A stretch of 31,250 nucleotides of DNA from contig CAYNVS010000038.1 in NCBI GenBank assembly GCA_964400725.1, positions 1 to 31,250 on the forward strand, written 5' to 3'. The position numbers were made by a program, and so were the translations under genes. Each line of letters opens with the position of its first letter. Position 1 is the stretch's first letter. Origin of the DNA: CAYNVS01 sp964400725 (GTDB lineage: Bacteria; Myxococcota_A; SURF-8; CAYNVS01). The notes under the pieces are model-generated. The model searched no databases and was not told the DNA's origin. It saw only the letters and a program-made list of their open reading frames with translations. Below, one piece after another: positions 16,135 through 24,409 of this stretch.

Positions 16135-16155
16135 CTTTTTGGCGTTAAGCGCCGA

Positions 16156-18018
16156 TTAGAAGTTGGCTTCGACGGCCATTCTGTCGGCGGCGGCGAGAGC
16201 CTGCATCTTCGCTTTGGTTTCGGGCAATACCATCGAGTAGAAATACTTGAGGTTGTCCATTTTGCCGGCGAGGTAGCGGGACTCGTCGTTCTCGGCCAGA
16301 TACTTTTTAACCGCGGCCGCGTCGTTCTTGTCGATTCCGGCGGCGGCGTATCTCTCGTTGAGTTTTTTGTGTGCGATTTTGGCCTGCTGGAGAATCTGGT
16401 AGGCCATTACCACGTCGCCGAAGCCGTGCAGATAAGGCACAACCCAGCTTACGACGCCTTCGACGTTGCCGGTTGCGGCCTGCATACCCATCTGCATGGT
16501 CAGCGCGGCCAGCTCTCCGCACATTTCGTCGAGCTTGAGAGCGTAGGGCTTAAGCGTCTCGCAGTCGCGTACGGTGTTGACGAACGCGCCGATTTCTTCC
16601 AAATACGCCGCAAACAGCGCGCCTTTCTTTAGGCGGAGCTTGCGTCCGAAGAGGTCGAGAGCCTGAATGCCGTTGGTGCCTTCATATATAGTGGCGATGC
16701 GGGTGTCGCGGACGAGCTGTTCCATCGGATATTCCTTGGTGTAGCCGACGCCGCCCATGACCTGCATGCCCATGCTGCAAACTTCCAAACCTTTGTCGGA
16801 GCCGTAGGCTTTGCAAATCGGGGTGAGCAGTTCGAGGATGTCTTGGTTGCGCTCGCGCTCTGCCGGGTCGGGCGAGGAGACGGCGTAGTCGGCGTTTTTG
16901 GCCGAGCTGTAAAGCAACGCGCGCAAGCCTTCCGCATAGCAGCGCATATGCAGCAACATTCGGCGCACGTCGGGGTGCTCGATAATGTTTACTCTGGGCG
17001 CGTTCGGGTCTTTCATGGAAGTAACCGGCTGTCCCTGAAGTCGCTCTTTCGCGTAGTCGCGGGCGTAGAGATACGCCGCCGCGGCGTGGGTCATGCCTTG
17101 AACGCCGACTTCGATGCGGGCTTCGTTCATCATCTCGAACATGATGGCCATTCCGCTGTGCGGCTGCCCGATAAGCCAGCCTTTGCATTTGCCGTTCTCG
17201 CCGAACGACAGCTGCGCGGTCGCGCTTCCGCAAATGCCGTGCTTGTGTTCGATGCGAACGCAGGAAACGTCGTTCCACTCGCCCAGCGAGCCGTCTGGTT
17301 TGACTTCAAACTTCGGCACGAGGAAGAGAGAAATTCCCTTGGTTCCGGCTGGAGCGTTCGGCAGACGAGCAAGAACTAGGTGAATTATATTTTTGGACAT
17401 ATCGTGGTCTCCGGCCGTGATGAACAGCTTGGAGCCTTCGATGAGATACTGGTCGGTTCCTTCAATCGGTTTAGCGGTAGTCTTGACCATGCCCAAATCG
17501 CTTCCGGCCTGCGGCTCGGTGAGAACCATAGTGCCGGACCATTCGCCGCTGTACAGTTTGGGCATGAAGAGGTTTTTAGTCGCCTCGTCGCACCAATGAC
17601 CTATAACGTGCGAAGCGCCGACCGTGAGCATGTGATAGAGAGCGAAAGAGCAATTTGCGCCCGTGAAAATTTCGCTGGCGGCCATCGTAACGAGCTTGGG
17701 AAGTCCCTGTCCGCCGTATTCCGGCTCTCCGGCCATGCCTATCCAGCCGCCTTTGGCGTACTGGTCGTAGAGACCTTTGAAGGCTTTGGGAACCATTACT
17801 TTGCCGTCCTCGTATTTGCAGCCTTCTTCGTCGCCGGGGCGGTTGGCTGGAGCCAGCGCGCCTTTTGCGAAATCCGCGGCCTGTTCGAGAATCATTTTGA
17901 AATCTTCTTCGCCGAAATCCTTGAACTTCTCAAATTTGCAAATGTCCTGGACTTTAAGCTGCTCGAAGAGAACAAAGAAAATATCCCTCAAGTTTACATC
18001 ATACTCTGTTGCGCTCAT
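16156..18018 (-). CDS. Acyl-CoA dehydrogenase, long DmdC-like form
   Basis: This FAD enzyme makes the alpha-beta double bond in an acyl-CoA. The 620-residue protein is longer than the 380-residue classical enzymes because of an N-terminal extension and a C-terminal helical domain (about 480-620). This is the architecture of DmdC (3-methylmercaptopropionyl-CoA dehydrogenase) and related proteins. Motifs are MVLTEPQAGSDLG (FAD contact), MQVMGGVGYTKEYPMEQLVRD and IYEGTNGIQALDL, with Glu446 as the likely catalytic base. Start ATG 18018 has AGGAGG 9 bases upstream. No etf or thiolase gene is adjacent, so its chain specificity cannot be told. It stands alone between its own upstream dyad and a terminator. 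Confidence 0.92.
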   Translation of the reverse strand: MSATEYDVNLRDIFFVLFEQLKVQDICKFEKFKDFGEEDFKMILEQAADFAKGALAPANRPGDEEGCKYEDGKVMVPKAFKGLYDQYAKGGWIGMAGEPEYGGQGLPKLVTMAASEIFTGANCSFALYHMLTVGASHVIGHWCDEATKNLFMPKLYSGEWSGTMVLTEPQAGSDLGMVKTTAKPIEGTDQYLIEGSKLFITAGDHDMSKNIIHLVLARLPNAPAGTKGISLFLVPKFEVKPDGSLGEWNDVSCVRIEHKHGICGSATAQLSFGENGKCKGWLIGQPHSGMAIMFEMMNEARIEVGVQGMTHAAAAYLYARDYAKERLQGQPVTSMKDPNAPRVNIIEHPDVRRMLLHMRCYAEGLRALLYSSAKNADYAVSSPDPAERERNQDILELLTPICKAYGSDKGLEVCSMGMQVMGGVGYTKEYPMEQLVRDTRIATIYEGTNGIQALDLFGRKLRLKKGALFAAYLEEIGAFVNTVRDCETLKPYALKLDEMCGELAALTMQMGMQAATGNVEGVVSWVVPYLHGFGDVVMAYQILQQAKIAHKKLNERYAAAGIDKNDAAAVKKYLAENDESRYLAGKMDNLKYFYSMVLPETKAKMQALAAADRMAVEANF

Positions 18019-18027
18019 CTTATTTTT

Positions 18028-18033
18028 CCTCCT
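18028..18033 (-). promoter_or_regulatory. Ribosome-binding site of the acyl-CoA dehydrogenase
   Basis: AGGAGG on the - strand, 9 bases before ATG 18018, is one of the strongest Shine-Dalgarno matches in the window and fixes the start. Confidence 0.8.
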
Positions 18034-18074
18034 GTTAAAACGAGTTTACGCCGAAAAAACCATTTAGAAATTAC

Positions 18075-18099
18075 CACAAGCGCGAAATTCGCGCAAGTG
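18075..18099. promoter_or_regulatory. Operator-like 25-bp dyad upstream of acyl-CoA dehydrogenase
   Basis: The site is a near-perfect inverted repeat. The inner arms GCGCGAA and TTCGCGC surround a single central base, and outer CAC / GTG triplets are offset by two unpaired bases on each side. It sits 57-81 bases before the dehydrogenase ATG. Size and symmetry fit a dimeric TetR- or FadR-like repressor of the kind that controls fatty-acid genes, but the regulator is unknown. Confidence 0.5.
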
Positions 18100-18115
18100 A
18101 ATAATCATTCATTTT

Positions 18116-18144
18116 CTCATAATCTCTTCAGATTATTATTGCAA
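18116..18144 (-). promoter_or_regulatory. Possible promoter of acyl-CoA dehydrogenase
   Basis: Reading on the - strand, TTGCAA (18144-18139) is followed after 17 bases by TATGAG (18121-18116). The match is moderate. A start of transcription near 18108 would place the dyad at 18075-18099 in the early transcribed region, a normal repressor position. A 7-bp hairpin with a CTTC loop (18119-18136) overlaps this site. Confidence 0.3.
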
Positions 18145-18157
18145 ATTAACTAACGAT

Positions 18158-20479
18158 TTACTTACTTGACGTCGGCTGCATTACAAATCGTATTTCCGCG
18201 CCGTTTTTTATGTCGTCGAAGTAAATAACGGGCTCGGCCAATTTTTTGCCGTTGACGTAAGTCTCCGCGGGCATTGTGGTTTTATCGGAGGCTCCCGCCG
18301 CGACGACGCGAATTTTCTTTCCGTTTTCCAGCGTCGCTGTCAGTTCGTCGAACATAGGGCATGCGACGTAATAAATATTTTCTCCCGCAACCGGATAAAA
18401 TCCGAGCGCTGAAAAGACGAAGAAAGCCGACATCGTGCCGCCGTCGTCGTTGCCGTTCATACCGTCCGGCGCGTTCCAGAAGTTCATCCGCAAATGTTCG
18501 CGAAGGTATTTGCAGGCCAAGTCCTGCCTTCCGGCAGCCGAGAACATGAACGGGTAGTGTATGTTCGGCTCGTTGCCGCCCCATACGAAGTTTCGCGGAT
18601 TTCCTCTTATTTTCTTATCGTTTTTAAATAGCTCGTCTTCGATTATAGACTTCTCGTAAAGGTCGGTCAACGCTTTTACGAACTCGTCCTTGCCGCCAAA
18701 TAGTTCTATAAGCGAAGCGGCGTCGAAGTAAGGATAGAAAAGATACTGCCAAGCGTTTCCTTCCACGTACGCTTTAGAAAAGGCTCCTCCGAATGGCTCT
18801 ATGTTTTCTGGGCTCCAATCGCCCTCAAAAACAAAATTGCCGTCGGATTTTTTAGGAAGAAAAAATTTCTTTTTCGCGCTCCACAGATTTTTATAGTTGT
18901 CGCGGTTTTTGCAAAGCGTTTCTTTTTCCGTCTTGCCGAGGGCCTTTGCCATGTTGCAAAGGGCGTTGTCGGCGTAGGCGTACTCCTGCGTTTTTGAAAC
19001 GGAGCCTGCAGTTTTATCGTCGGGGACGTAGCCTAAATCGTTGTAGTAGTCGAATAATTCTCGTCCAATGTATCCGCTGTATTTAGCGGTCGGACGAATT
19101 GCCGTATTTAGCGCGTAAGAAAAAGCCTTTTCGTGCGGAAAGTCTATTCCTTTAAGGTAACTGTCGGCAATGACTATTTCCGCCGGAGTTCCAACCATGC
19201 AGTTGGTCTCGCCGTTGGCGAGCGACCACTTGGGGAAGTAATTATATCCGCCGCTTTCAGCCTGCGCGATAAGCGAATAAACGAACTCGGACTGAATTGA
19301 CGGGAAAAAAAGCGTCATAAAGGGGTGGAACGAGCGGTAAGTGTCCCAAAGCGAAAAGTCGCTGTAATACAATCCCCAATCGGCCTTGCGCGGTTTGTCG
19401 TCGAACCCCATGAATTCGCCGGAAACGTCCGTCTGCATTGTAGGCATTTGAAATATGCGATAAATAGCCGTGTAGAACATAGTCAGGTCGTCTTCCGAGC
19501 CGCCATTGACTTCGAAGTTGGAAAGGATTTTTCCCCATTTCTTTTCGGTTTTCGCTTTTACCGAATCAAACGACGCGCCGACCGTTTCCGCCGCGAAGTT
19601 TTGTTTTGCGTTTTCAACGGAAACGTACGAAACGGAAACCTGCGCCTCGACCGCGCGCGCTTGAGAAAAACAAATAAGCGCGGCGCAAACCATAGAGCCC
19701 GAACAATGCCCGCTTCCGGCTTCCAGCGAATAGCCTTTATCCCACGTCGCGTTGTAATCGGACGCGGCGTTGAATTTGCCGTAGAAATAAACCGTAAATC
19801 CTCCGTATCCGCCCGAAAGACCCGCGAGTTGATCGATGAATCCGTAGAATTCTCCAGTCGCCGGGTCGTAGGTTAGGTCGGAATTTTTTACGAGACCGGT
19901 AGGAAGGGAATGTCCGGCGTCTATCACGACGCAATTATTAGGGTTTGGCGAGACGGGAAAGGCGTAACGGTGGTATGCGACGCGCTCTGTCGCGGTCAGC
20001 TCGACGTTGATTTCGTTCTTCAGAGTAACCGCGTAATATCCCGGCGAGGCTTTTTCGGTTTGTTTTTTATATTCCGACTTGTAAGCTCCGTCGAAAAGGT
20101 CGGCTTCCTCGCGCGAAAGAGTCGGCGTAATAAGCAAGGAGCCGTAATCCGGCACTCCGGTTCCAGAGAAATGAAGCTGCGAAAACCCAGCGATGTATTT
20201 ATCGTCGTAAAAATAACCCGCGCAATGCGTTTGAGATGTAGTCTCTGTCTCGCCTTTTGTGTCCGGCGAGACTTTAATCATGCCGAACGGCGCGCTTGCG
20301 CCCGGTATTTCGCTGCCGACCGCCCAGTCTCCGTATCCGCCGGTAGCCAGCAGCGGGTTGACGTATTTAAGAAGCGACTTTCCCGGATAATCGCCGGACT
20401 TTTCGCTTTGAGAGTTACCGCAGCCGCAGACAAAAGCGGAAGCGATTAAAAAGAAGAAAAAAGTCGAAAAGCGTTTCAT
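18158..20479 (-). CDS. GH92 family alpha-mannosidase, lipoprotein
   Basis: The 773-residue protein is of glycoside hydrolase family 92, calcium-dependent exo-alpha-mannosidases that trim alpha-mannosides from glycans. A type II signal peptide ends at lipobox Cys20 (VCGC), so it is probably anchored in the outer membrane. The family start YVNPLLATGG, GYFYDDKYIAGFSQLHFSGTG, the GGNEPNIHYPF motif with the likely general acid Glu637, and NGNDDGGTMSAFFVFSALGFYP with Asp678/Asp679 are all present. Length is typical and the active-site motifs are intact. It begins 17 bases after the hisD stop with GAGGA upstream, so it may be transcribed from the his operon although its function is unrelated. Confidence 0.93.
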   Translation of the reverse strand: MKRFSTFFFFLIASAFVCGCGNSQSEKSGDYPGKSLLKYVNPLLATGGYGDWAVGSEIPGASAPFGMIKVSPDTKGETETTSQTHCAGYFYDDKYIAGFSQLHFSGTGVPDYGSLLITPTLSREEADLFDGAYKSEYKKQTEKASPGYYAVTLKNEINVELTATERVAYHRYAFPVSPNPNNCVVIDAGHSLPTGLVKNSDLTYDPATGEFYGFIDQLAGLSGGYGGFTVYFYGKFNAASDYNATWDKGYSLEAGSGHCSGSMVCAALICFSQARAVEAQVSVSYVSVENAKQNFAAETVGASFDSVKAKTEKKWGKILSNFEVNGGSEDDLTMFYTAIYRIFQMPTMQTDVSGEFMGFDDKPRKADWGLYYSDFSLWDTYRSFHPFMTLFFPSIQSEFVYSLIAQAESGGYNYFPKWSLANGETNCMVGTPAEIVIADSYLKGIDFPHEKAFSYALNTAIRPTAKYSGYIGRELFDYYNDLGYVPDDKTAGSVSKTQEYAYADNALCNMAKALGKTEKETLCKNRDNYKNLWSAKKKFFLPKKSDGNFVFEGDWSPENIEPFGGAFSKAYVEGNAWQYLFYPYFDAASLIELFGGKDEFVKALTDLYEKSIIEDELFKNDKKIRGNPRNFVWGGNEPNIHYPFMFSAAGRQDLACKYLREHLRMNFWNAPDGMNGNDDGGTMSAFFVFSALGFYPVAGENIYYVACPMFDELTATLENGKKIRVVAAGASDKTTMPAETYVNGKKLAEPVIYFDDIKNGAEIRFVMQPTSSK

Positions 20480-20496
20480 ATTGGCGTCCTCGCGGT

Positions 20497-21756
20497 TTAT
20501 TTAAATCGTTTCGCCGCCGCGCGGGAATGCGCGGCTAGTCCTTCGATTTCGCCGAAGAGTTCCGCGTCCATTGCGAGCCGTTTCGCGTCCGGCGAGTCGT
20601 CGAGAGTTAAGAAGGTTCTGGCGCGAAGAAAATTGAAAACCGACAAACCGGCCGCAAATCTAGCGGAGCCGCCGGTAGGGAGCGTGTGATTGGGGCCGGC
20701 GCAGTAGTCTCCGAATACTTCGGCGCTTTTTTCGCCGATGAACAGAGCTCCGTAGTTTGAAAACGCCGCCGCTTTTTCTTTGGCTTTGAAAATCGACAAC
20801 TGCAAATGCTCCGGCGCGATTTTGTCGCACAGCTTTACCGCCTCGTCAAACGAATCGACGCGCACGGCAAATCCGCTTCTTACCGCCGCTTCGGCGTTGG
20901 CGTAAGTAGGCAGAGCGGCGAGTTGAATTTCTAATTCGGCGTTTATTTCGCCGATGATTTTATCGTCAAGCGATACAAGTATTGGCAGAGCCTCCGGGTC
21001 GTGTTCGGCTTGAGCAAGCAAATCCGCGGCGACGATCGACGGATTCGCCGTTTCGTCCGCCAATACCACAACTTCCGACGGCCCGGCGAGCATGTCGATT
21101 GAAACATGACCGGCGACCGCCAGCTTTGCGGCCGTTACCCATTTCGAGCCCGGACCTGCGACCGAGGCGCATGGCGGAACGCGTCCGGCTCCGTACGCCA
21201 GAGCCGCTATCGCGTGAGCTCCTCCAGCGGCGAGAAAACCGTCGGCTTGAGCGAGGTAAGCGGCGGCAAGCGTAACGTCGGCGGGTTTAGGCGACGCGAC
21301 CCATACGGTTTTAACTCCGGCCGCTTTGGCGGTAACCGCCGTCATTAAGGCGGACGAAGGAAGAGGAAAACGTCCTCCCGGCGCGTAGCATCCGGCCGAT
21401 TCCAGCGGAATTACGGTATGACCGGCCCGTCCTCCTTCGATTGCGACGTCGAGATTTAATAAACAATTTTTTTGCGCGGCGGCGAAACGCGCCACCCTCT
21501 CGGTCGAGCGCGTAAGCAGTTCTTTAACTCTTTCGTCCAACCGGCAAAACGCTTCGCGCATATCGTCGGGCGAGTAATACAATTTGCCGTTTTCCTTAAT
21601 TTCGCCAAATTTCACCGCGTATTGAATAACGGCTTCTTCTCCTCGTTCTTTTACGTCCGCGACGATTTTGGCCGCCGCGGCGAAAGTAGCTTCCTCGAAC
21701 GGTTCTCGCCTGATGGAGCCTACGTCGGAGGCCGAAACGATTTTAAGACGGGTCAT
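20497..21756 (-). CDS. hisD: Histidinol dehydrogenase HisD
   Basis: HisD catalyses the last two steps, L-histidinol to L-histidine, with NAD and zinc. The 419-residue protein has the family motifs AGPSEVVVLADE, LLAQAEHDPEA (zinc Gln/His), GDYCAGPNHTLPTGGSARF and the C-terminal GLAAHSRAA His ligand. It is the last his gene of the operon. Its ATG at 21756 lies inside the 3' end of the hisA-hisI-hisE gene (14-base overlap), which indicates coupled translation. Confidence 0.96.
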   Translation of the reverse strand: MTRLKIVSASDVGSIRREPFEEATFAAAAKIVADVKERGEEAVIQYAVKFGEIKENGKLYYSPDDMREAFCRLDERVKELLTRSTERVARFAAAQKNCLLNLDVAIEGGRAGHTVIPLESAGCYAPGGRFPLPSSALMTAVTAKAAGVKTVWVASPKPADVTLAAAYLAQADGFLAAGGAHAIAALAYGAGRVPPCASVAGPGSKWVTAAKLAVAGHVSIDMLAGPSEVVVLADETANPSIVAADLLAQAEHDPEALPILVSLDDKIIGEINAELEIQLAALPTYANAEAAVRSGFAVRVDSFDEAVKLCDKIAPEHLQLSIFKAKEKAAAFSNYGALFIGEKSAEVFGDYCAGPNHTLPTGGSARFAAGLSVFNFLRARTFLTLDDSPDAKRLAMDAELFGEIEGLAAHSRAAAKRFK

Positions 21757-23029
21757 TTTTCTTTTCTCTCGCGCCAGCAGGTTTTGCGTCGCCCTTTCTT
21801 CGAGTTATTTTCAGCTCGCGCGAGTCGAGTTCCGCTTCGACCTGCGCGAGAGACGAGCCGCTTTTAATAATTTTCACAAGAGCGAAGTAAATAAGGTCTG
21901 CGGCTTCAGAGGCGGCTTCCTTCGCGTCGGACGCCTCGAGCAGCTCCCGCGCCTCTTCCTCTATTTTGGCGTCGAGAAGACCCGGCTCGTCGAATAAACG
22001 TTTTGTGTACGAACCGTTGGGCGCGTCGCGCAGACGTTCCCTCAGCCTGCGTTCCAGCCTGTAAAGCCCGGAGTCTTCTCCGAAGCACGTTTTCGTTCCT
22101 GCGTGGCAAAACGCCCCGCTTTGTCGAACCGTAAACAAAAGGGCGTCGCGGTCGCAGTCGGCTTTAATTGAAAGCAGTCTTTGCGCGTTTCCGCTGGTGT
22201 CGCCTTTTCTCCAAAGTCCGCGTTTACGCGAATGATAAACGCCCGCCAATTCTTCTATCGAGGCCGCCACGCTTTCTTTGCTTGAATAAACCAGCCCCAG
22301 CGCCGCGCCGGATTCGTCGGCGACTATCGTCGGGTATAAACCGTCCGGCCTGTCGGACTTAAGCGGCGCGCAGAAAGCCTCCGCGAGAGACATTCTTCCG
22401 GAGTAAATAGCCATGCCGACCTGCGCGTCAGCCCCCATACCGTCAAGCTCGGCTATTTCTTCGGGAGTCGTAACGCCGCCTGCAATCGTAACCTTTGCTT
22501 CTCCCGCCGCCTGTACAATTTCCTTCGCGAGGTCCATTCGGGTTCCGCCGAGACGACCTTCTTTTTCGACGAAAGTTACCAGAAACCCGCCGACCAAATC
22601 GCGAAGCTCGGCTATTCTGTCGAGAATTTTGCGGCCGGTTCCCGACCTCCATCCTTCTACGACGATTTCGCCTTCGTACGCGTCAAGAGCCGCAATAAGC
22701 CTTTCTTTGGGCAGTCTCATCAACAGCTGAGGCTCGGCTTTTGTTCCGATTATTATCTTGGCCGCTCCTGCGTCCAGCCATTCGAGCGCTTTCTCGTAGG
22801 TTCGCACGCCTCCGCCGACGCGGCATTTGTATTCTTTGACAACCGGCTTGATTATATTCTCGTTCGAGCCCTTCGACAGCGCGGCGTCAAGGTCGATAAC
22901 CGCGATTTCTCCTATTACGCCGAACCGTCGCGCCAGTTTAAGCGGATCTCCCGCCTCAAGCGCCAGCGATTTTCCGCCTACCAGCTGAACCGTTCTGCCT
23001 CCCATTACGTCTATCGACGGTATAATCAT
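21743..23029 (-). CDS. hisA: Trifunctional HisA-HisI-HisE fusion
   Basis: One 428-residue frame carries three histidine enzymes. Residues 1-225 are HisA, the ProFAR isomerase TIM barrel, with catalytic Asp7 (PSIDVMGG) and Asp116 (ALDAYEG) and phosphate loops VGGGVRT and AGGVTT. Residues 229-320 are HisI, the PR-AMP cyclohydrolase, with GLWRKGDTSGN and zinc Cys292, Cys308 and Cys315 (DCDRDA; FCHAGTKTCF). Residues 321-412 are HisE, the PR-ATP pyrophosphohydrolase, with the acidic helix KIEEEARELLEA. HisI-HisE fusion is common; joining both to the C-terminus of HisA is unusual. The frame is uninterrupted and all active-site residues are kept. The start ATG overlaps the hisF stop (ATGA). The tail is short and basic. 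Confidence 0.93.
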   Translation of the reverse strand: MIIPSIDVMGGRTVQLVGGKSLALEAGDPLKLARRFGVIGEIAVIDLDAALSKGSNENIIKPVVKEYKCRVGGGVRTYEKALEWLDAGAAKIIIGTKAEPQLLMRLPKERLIAALDAYEGEIVVEGWRSGTGRKILDRIAELRDLVGGFLVTFVEKEGRLGGTRMDLAKEIVQAAGEAKVTIAGGVTTPEEIAELDGMGADAQVGMAIYSGRMSLAEAFCAPLKSDRPDGLYPTIVADESGAALGLVYSSKESVAASIEELAGVYHSRKRGLWRKGDTSGNAQRLLSIKADCDRDALLFTVRQSGAFCHAGTKTCFGEDSGLYRLERRLRERLRDAPNGSYTKRLFDEPGLLDAKIEEEARELLEASDAKEAASEAADLIYFALVKIIKSGSSLAQVEAELDSRELKITRRKGDAKPAGAREKKNDPS

Positions 23030-23787
23030 AGTCTTACCGTAATTTCGTTCTCTGCCAGATATTTTTTTATCTCGCCGATTGTTATTTCCGCGTAGTGAAA
23101 AATAGAAGCCGCAAGAGCCGCGTCCGCGCCGGCTTTAAACGCTTGAAGCATGTGTCCGGCTCCGTTTGCGCCGCCGGATGCTATTATCGGGACGCGGACC
23201 GCTTCCGAAATAATTTTTAAGAGAAGTAAGTCGTAGCCTTCGCGTCCGCCGTCGTTGTCGAAGCTGGTAAGCAAAATTTCCCCCGCTCCCAGAGACTCGG
23301 CCTTCGCAGCCCATTTAAGCGCGTCGATGCCCGTTCTATTCGTTCCCGAATGCGTAACGACTTCGTAACCGCAAAGAGTTTTATCGCTGCGGGCGGCGTC
23401 CAACGCTAGAACCGCGCATTGGCTTCCGAAACGGTCGGCGATTTCTTTTATAATTTCCGGCCTATCCACCGCTGCCGTATTGATTGAAACCTTGTCGGCT
23501 CCCGCGTCCAGCAAAGCCTTTGCGTCTTCTGTTGCGCGCACGCCTCCGCCCGCCGTCATTGGTATAGAGATGCGTTCGCGCACTTTTCTAACGACTTCAA
23601 CCTGAGCCTTTCGCTCCTCGGTAGTGGCCGAAACGTCGAGAAAGACAAGCTCGTCCGCTCCTTCCTCTTCGTATCGGGCGGCGAGTTCCGCCGGGTCTCC
23701 CGCGTCTTTAAGACCGGCGAATTTTACTCCTTTTACAACGCGGCCGCCTTTTACGTCGAGGCATGGAATTATTCTTACGGCAAGCAT
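23026..23787 (-). CDS. hisF: Imidazole glycerol phosphate synthase cyclase subunit HisF
   Basis: HisF receives ammonia from HisH and makes imidazole glycerol phosphate and AICAR. The 253-residue TIM barrel has catalytic Asp11 (IIPCLDVKGGRVVKG) and Asp130 (LALDAA), and the phosphate loops AGGGVRA and ASGGANG. Length is standard. It overlaps the following hisA fusion by ATGA and directly abuts hisH, its partner. Confidence 0.97.
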   Translation of the reverse strand: MLAVRIIPCLDVKGGRVVKGVKFAGLKDAGDPAELAARYEEEGADELVFLDVSATTEERKAQVEVVRKVRERISIPMTAGGGVRATEDAKALLDAGADKVSINTAAVDRPEIIKEIADRFGSQCAVLALDAARSDKTLCGYEVVTHSGTNRTGIDALKWAAKAESLGAGEILLTSFDNDGGREGYDLLLLKIISEAVRVPIIASGGANGAGHMLQAFKAGADAALAASIFHYAEITIGEIKKYLAENEITVRL

Positions 23788-24405
23788 TTACGGCCCCTTT
23801 CTTTCGCTCGATTCAATCCAATCGGCCAGAAGCCTTATACCGAACGAACCGGACAACTCCGGGTGAAACTGACAGAAAAGCAGATTTCCTTTTTCGATTG
23901 CGGCCACAAAATTTTCGCCGTATTCGCAAAGCGCGCAGTCAAATCCTTCCGGCGGCTCCGCAATGCGGTAGGAGTTGGCGAAATATGTCCATCCCGGCTT
24001 AAGCAAAACGCAATTGGACGAGGGGATGATTTTATTCCATCCGAGCTGCGGAACGCGAAGCGCGCCTTTAAAACGCCTTACCGTCTGCGGAATGACGCCA
24101 AGACCGGCTGCGCCTTCGGATTCTTCGCTCGCCTCGCATAGAATCTGCATTCCAAGGCAGATGCCAAGCGTGGGCAAACCGGCCAGAATTCTTTGTTTTA
24201 GAGGAATAAGCGCGCCGCTCGAAACGATTTTATCCATCGCGGATTTAAAGCTGCCGACTCCCGGAACGACTACGCGCCTTGCGTTAATCAATAAATCGGG
24301 GTCGTCCGAAAGCTCAGGCGCAGCGCCCGCTCTTCGCAGCCCCGCCAAAACCGACGCGGCGTTCGCCGCTCCGGTCGCGAATACAATTACCTTCCGCTCG
24401 CTCAT
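23788..24405 (-). CDS. hisH: Imidazole glycerol phosphate synthase glutaminase subunit HisH
   Basis: This is a class I glutamine amidotransferase of 205 residues that releases ammonia for HisF. The nucleophile is Cys83 in GICLGMQ, and the rest of the triad is His181 and Glu183 in FHPE. The oxyanion region is PGVGSF. Its stop abuts the hisF start, and its start lies 4 bases after the hisB stop, so the two synthase subunits are made together. Confidence 0.96.
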   Translation of the reverse strand: MSERKVIVFATGAANAASVLAGLRRAGAAPELSDDPDLLINARRVVVPGVGSFKSAMDKIVSSGALIPLKQRILAGLPTLGICLGMQILCEASEESEGAAGLGVIPQTVRRFKGALRVPQLGWNKIIPSSNCVLLKPGWTYFANSYRIAEPPEGFDCALCEYGENFVAAIEKGNLLFCQFHPELSGSFGIRLLADWIESSERKGP

Positions 24406-24409
24406 GCGG

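Larger units (their letters stand above)
15801..16155. other. AT-rich divergent intergenic region
   Basis: This 355-base gap separates the protease gene from the acyl-CoA dehydrogenase gene. The half next to the protease (15801-15935) is strongly AT-rich and holds a perfect 12-bp palindrome, AATATCGATATT, at 15846-15857, which lies 46 to 57 bases upstream of the protease ATG and could be a regulator site. I could not pick a single convincing -35/-10 pair there. From about 15957 the composition changes sharply to GC-richer, coding-like DNA that encodes the small Cys-rich reading frame listed separately. The gap ends in a bidirectional terminator. Confidence 0.5.

Noticed and set aside
18119..18136. 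Hairpin downstream of GH92 as a terminator
   Set aside because: The 7-bp AT-rich stem with CTTC loop has no T-run after it on the - strand, so it is not a convincing rho-independent terminator.
17380..18153. A 257-codon + strand frame opposite the acyl-CoA dehydrogenase
   Set aside because: It lies almost wholly antisense to a gene with intact family motifs; its own product shows no recognisable domain and no ribosome-binding site.
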